This document shows positions 51,370-54,059 of a stretch of 54,059 nt of DNA, piece after piece. How positions within the stretch are numbered: the stretch's first letter is position 1; each line of letters begins with the position of its first letter. Source of the stretch: SMXL01 sp964527795. GTDB lineage: Bacteria > Bacteroidota > Rhodothermia > Rhodothermales > UBA10348. Location: contig CAZGOS010000002.1 of NCBI GenBank assembly GCA_964527795.1, positions 1 through 54,059 on the forward strand, written 5' to 3'. The notes under the pieces are model-generated. The model was not told the origin of the DNA. It searched no databases and saw only the letters and a list, made by a program, of their open reading frames with translations. Position numbers and translations under genes: made by a program.

Positions 51370-53490
51370 TCAAACTGCCTCGGGTCGCCACTTTTTCTCT
51401 ACCAGCATTTCAGCCAACAGCGTAAACAACGCAAGCATCATGAAGACGTTCCACAGTTCGACGCCCGAACGAACGGTCGCTAACTGTGCCTTCACTTCCT
51501 GCGCTTCTGTACGCGCAAGGTTCAATTTAGAGACGTTTTGACCGAGCGCAACGGCCAGCAGACGGACAGCCTGCTCTGGAGAAAGTGTTCGAAGATTGGA
51601 CTCTCCCGGGATCGGATGAACGACGAATCTTTTTATTATCTGCTCATCCGCCACGACGTCGTAGATGCCCGTCGTCAGAAACCCGGGGCCAATCAGGGCC
51701 AGACGACTTCCTGGTGCTCGTCTGAATTCGGGCAGATAACTGTCGCCCGTCCCGGAATCTATTGTGACGGTGGCGTCGTCCGCGACACCCGTCAAACGTA
51801 CCTGGGCCGCCTCTCCCGCCGTGAATTCTTCCCCCATGACTGATCCGCCTGCCGAGAGATAGTAGATGGATCGATAGAGCAGTGGGATAAACAAACTACG
51901 AACGGGAAAATCGCTCCAGGACTCATCGGGGGCGACGGCAAAAAGAATGAGGCTGCCAAGTTCATGTCGGATTTCCTGAAGAAAACTGCGATCACCGGAA
52001 AGACCAATGAGTGTCTGTTCCGAACCATCTCCGGGTCGATACATCATCATGCGATAGATGTCGGGCTGCTCGAGACGCGGGGACGATCCGGTTTCGTTGG
52101 ATTCAAACATGCCCTCGAACAAAGCGTGCTCCGAATCAATTCGATCGAAGCCGGCTACGGAACCTCCTGTTTCCAAAGGATCAGTGATGGATTCGACTCG
52201 TCCACCTCCCAGTTCATCGAATAAAGCATTGTAGTCCTCAATCACGAGGCCTTCCCCGGGAAACACAAGCAGGCCGCCGCCCGCTCGGACATATCCTGCG
52301 AGCGACGCCCGCTCTCCAGACGAAAGGTCGGTCACGCCCGTCAGCACGACCGTATCGTATGTACCGAGTGACGCTCGTGCCAGTGCGGTTTCCTGGATAC
52401 TTTCGACGTTAAACCGTACACCTCGTCCGGTAACTTCTTCAGAAAGTGCCAACTCGATATAGGTAGTGGTCGTCCGCCCACCTCCGACGACCAGAATGCT
52501 TCGTTCTTCAGGTATGAAAAGCGTGAACAAGCGCACGTCATCGTGTCTGAAATCAGCGTCCTCGATTTCAACCTGGCCGCCGAGCCAACCGGAAGACCGT
52601 GGGGTAACGGCAATCGGCACGCGAGTCGTTTCTCCGACATCGAGATCTGTTGTCGCTCGCGAGACGCGCTCCCCGTCCAGATAAAGCGACACGACCAGAT
52701 CGTTGACCGGACGATCTCCAAAATTTACGAGCGTTGCTTCCAGACGAACCACCTGCCCAACCGAAAGGATGCGGCTCAATACCTCGACATCCGAAATAGC
52801 GACGTTTTCGTGCGTGCGGTCACCGATCGGTATGAGGTACGTTACCGCACCGCCCGGTAACCGTTGCTGCAACGTATCGGCGAAGGTCGATTCCTGTAAG
52901 TCTGAAAGCACATATACTTCGCGATTCGGATTCGCGCTCTTTTCAAGCAGTTGTCCGGCCAGAGCTACAGACCTGCTCAGCCGCATGCTCCCGTCTCCGG
53001 CTTCGATGGCCATGAGTGCGCGTCTCGCGCTCGCCTGATTCTGAAATGCCGCGACGTCATTCGCCGCCGAGATGGTGGGCAGTAAATAAAGTTCATCACC
53101 GGTCTGCATTTCCTCGATGACTGCACCGGCAATCGTTCTGGCCTGTTCGATATATGACCCTGATCCATCGCGCAGCAACATCGATTGCGAATTGTCCAAT
53201 ACGATGGCGGTCGAGGTCCGGCCGCGGCCGCCCAATGATCCGGCCAGTTCACCCGTGATGGTGGGGCGTGCAAACGAAAGAACCAGCAGCGCAATGGCAA
53301 GTGTTCGAAGCGCCAGCAGTAACCACTGTTTGATTCGAACGCGCTGCATCGTGCTTTTTTGCAGTTCGTGCAGAAATGCGAGCGAACTGAACTCAATGCG
53401 CTTCGGGCGGCGAAAATTGAACAGATGGATAATCAGCGGAATCGCGGCTGCCGCCAGAGCAAAAAGAAAGAGCGGATTCAGAAAGGACAT
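51370..53490 (-). CDS. BatA/vWA-domain membrane protein
   Basis: 706 aa. The N-terminus (MSFLNPLFLFALAAAAIPLIIHLFNFRRPKRIEFSS) is the BatA (TIGR02226) membrane segment, with a second helix at about 57-75. A von Willebrand A-like domain follows (IVLDNSQSM, near 97-105, a MIDAS-type DxSxS beginning), then beta-sandwich domains and a Rossmann-like segment, and a final transmembrane helix (WNVFMMLALFTLLAEML). Relatives lie in the Bacteroidota bat (aerotolerance) loci; moxR and batB/C genes are not seen here. Role unproven; likely envelope protein assembly or stress. Confidence 0.82.
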   Translation of the reverse strand: MSFLNPLFLFALAAAAIPLIIHLFNFRRPKRIEFSSLAFLHELQKSTMQRVRIKQWLLLALRTLAIALLVLSFARPTITGELAGSLGGRGRTSTAIVLDNSQSMLLRDGSGSYIEQARTIAGAVIEEMQTGDELYLLPTISAANDVAAFQNQASARRALMAIEAGDGSMRLSRSVALAGQLLEKSANPNREVYVLSDLQESTFADTLQQRLPGGAVTYLIPIGDRTHENVAISDVEVLSRILSVGQVVRLEATLVNFGDRPVNDLVVSLYLDGERVSRATTDLDVGETTRVPIAVTPRSSGWLGGQVEIEDADFRHDDVRLFTLFIPEERSILVVGGGRTTTTYIELALSEEVTGRGVRFNVESIQETALARASLGTYDTVVLTGVTDLSSGERASLAGYVRAGGGLLVFPGEGLVIEDYNALFDELGGGRVESITDPLETGGSVAGFDRIDSEHALFEGMFESNETGSSPRLEQPDIYRMMMYRPGDGSEQTLIGLSGDRSFLQEIRHELGSLILFAVAPDESWSDFPVRSLFIPLLYRSIYYLSAGGSVMGEEFTAGEAAQVRLTGVADDATVTIDSGTGDSYLPEFRRAPGSRLALIGPGFLTTGIYDVVADEQIIKRFVVHPIPGESNLRTLSPEQAVRLLAVALGQNVSKLNLARTEAQEVKAQLATVRSGVELWNVFMMLALFTLLAEMLVEKKWRPEAV

Positions 53491-53936
53491 TCGAAAGTCG
53501 GATTTTCAGGCCGAAATACGAGGCCGGAGTGTACCGGCCTTACGTGAATCCGGTTCCGATATCCGGATCGGGATTGACTGGAGGTTTCTGCGCGCGTAGT
53601 TGGATCATAAAGACGCATCACCCGGACGACTTTCCCCCCGGCCGGGTGTGCAGTCGAGTACCGAAAACGCAAACGGGGCTCTTCGATATGGGACGGTGTG
53701 GATTCCATGGGGCACCTCACGTCATTACGCAGATGTACGATCGAATGGCCGTAAAGTCAATTGCACACCATTCGGTTACAGGTAGAGCCGCGTTACGAAG
53801 CCGAAACGTAGCGTCTCCGGTTCTTCATCTCTGAAATCCTTGCTTAACATATTTTACGCGTCGTGGTCGGCACCAGACGAGCACTGGCGTCGTATAATTG
53901 GATCATATCAATCCGATTCTCCCAGTCCGACGCCCG
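53491..53936. other. Divergent intergenic region, no gene seen
   Basis: 446 bp between the BatA-type gene (minus) and uvrA (plus). I see no convincing reading frame or RNA. A TATAAT hexamer lies at 53893-53898, 38 bases before the uvrA GTG, the place of a -10; no clear -35 pairs with it. No inverted repeat of the SOS-box form is apparent to the eye. Confidence 0.5.
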
Positions 53937-54059
53937 GTGCCGAAAATCTCGACACGTCAGAATGCGGATCCTCCCGCACAAACCGATCGACGCATCGTCA
54001 TCAAGGGGGCTCGGCAGCACAATTTGAAAGGTTTCGACCTCGATCTGCCTCGTGGAAAA
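53937..54059 (+). CDS. uvrA: Excinuclease ABC subunit A, N-terminal fragment (runs off right edge)
   Basis: The first 41 codons only, from a GTG at 53937. After a short leader the sequence RRIVIKGARQHNLKGFDLDLPRGK matches the invariant UvrA N-terminus (I-x-G-A-R-x-H-N-L-K-x-x-D-L-x-L-P), just before the first ABC ATPase P-loop. UvrA recognises bulky DNA damage with UvrB. In many bacteria it is under LexA control; here the LexA-like protein has lost its autocleavage residues, so such control should not be assumed. An in-frame TTG at 53898 is an alternative start. Confidence 0.9.
   Translation, partial: MPKISTRQNADPPAQTDRRIVIKGARQHNLKGFDLDLPRGK

Overview
The window suggests a bacterium of the Bacteroidota/Rhodothermota side, most like the Rhodothermia (Salinibacter/Rhodothermales-type); this is inferred from gene content, not from a marker-gene tree. 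The support is: a secreted M1 aminopeptidase with a C-terminal type IX secretion sorting domain; a TonB-dependent receptor with an N-terminal carboxypeptidase-regulatory domain, paired with a DUF4249-like lipoprotein; a BatA-type membrane protein; many lipoprotein signal peptides; weak or absent Shine-Dalgarno sequences; and a division/cell-wall cluster without murF. MurE carries the DNPR motif of meso-diaminopimelate enzymes. I found no rRNA, tRNA, CRISPR array, insertion sequence or prophage.

Layout. 1-3.2 kb (minus): an oxidoreductase, a sugar isomerase-like protein and a truncated Rieske/glutamate-synthase fusion. 3.4-5.3 kb (plus): a PhoB/PhoR-type two-component pair. 5.4-7.3 kb (minus): ilvE and a glycosyltransferase. 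7.3-19.2 kb: cell-envelope genes, namely a TonB receptor/lipoprotein pair, an M1 peptidase, an amidohydrolase, a sulfatase lipoprotein, and a BtuB-like receptor with a beta-propeller lipoprotein under a cobalamin riboswitch. 19.8-23.0 kb (plus): a TolC-family protein, MlaC and a glycosyltransferase. 23.1-24.8 kb (minus): a two-part membrane protein of unknown role. 25.0-40.4 kb (minus): the dcw cluster, transcribed mraZ-rsmH-ftsL-ftsI-murE-mraY-murD-ftsW-murG-murC-ftsQ-ftsA-ftsZ. 40.7 kb (plus): a divergent LexA-like regulator. 41.4-53.5 kb (minus): pyrG, three surface-glycan genes, gyrB, a CBS-domain protein, hflX and two membrane proteins. The right edge holds the first codons of uvrA (plus).

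How the genes work together. The dcw genes are close-packed (several stop/start overlaps) and make the lipid-linked peptidoglycan precursor plus the septal machinery. Upstream of mraZ sits a repeat with the form of a MraZ operator. The BtuB/lipoprotein pair should import corrinoids and be switched off by adenosylcobalamin through the riboswitch, whose last hairpin abuts the btuB start codon.

Three things stand out. First, short tandem arrays with periods of 12 or 15 bp occur at five gene boundaries; two embed a stop codon and one adds an in-frame PVSA-type tail to IlvE. Second, the LexA-like protein keeps its DNA-binding domain but has lost the catalytic serine, the catalytic lysine and the Ala of the cleavage site. 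Third, the cobalamin riboswitch expression platform is unusually close to its gene.
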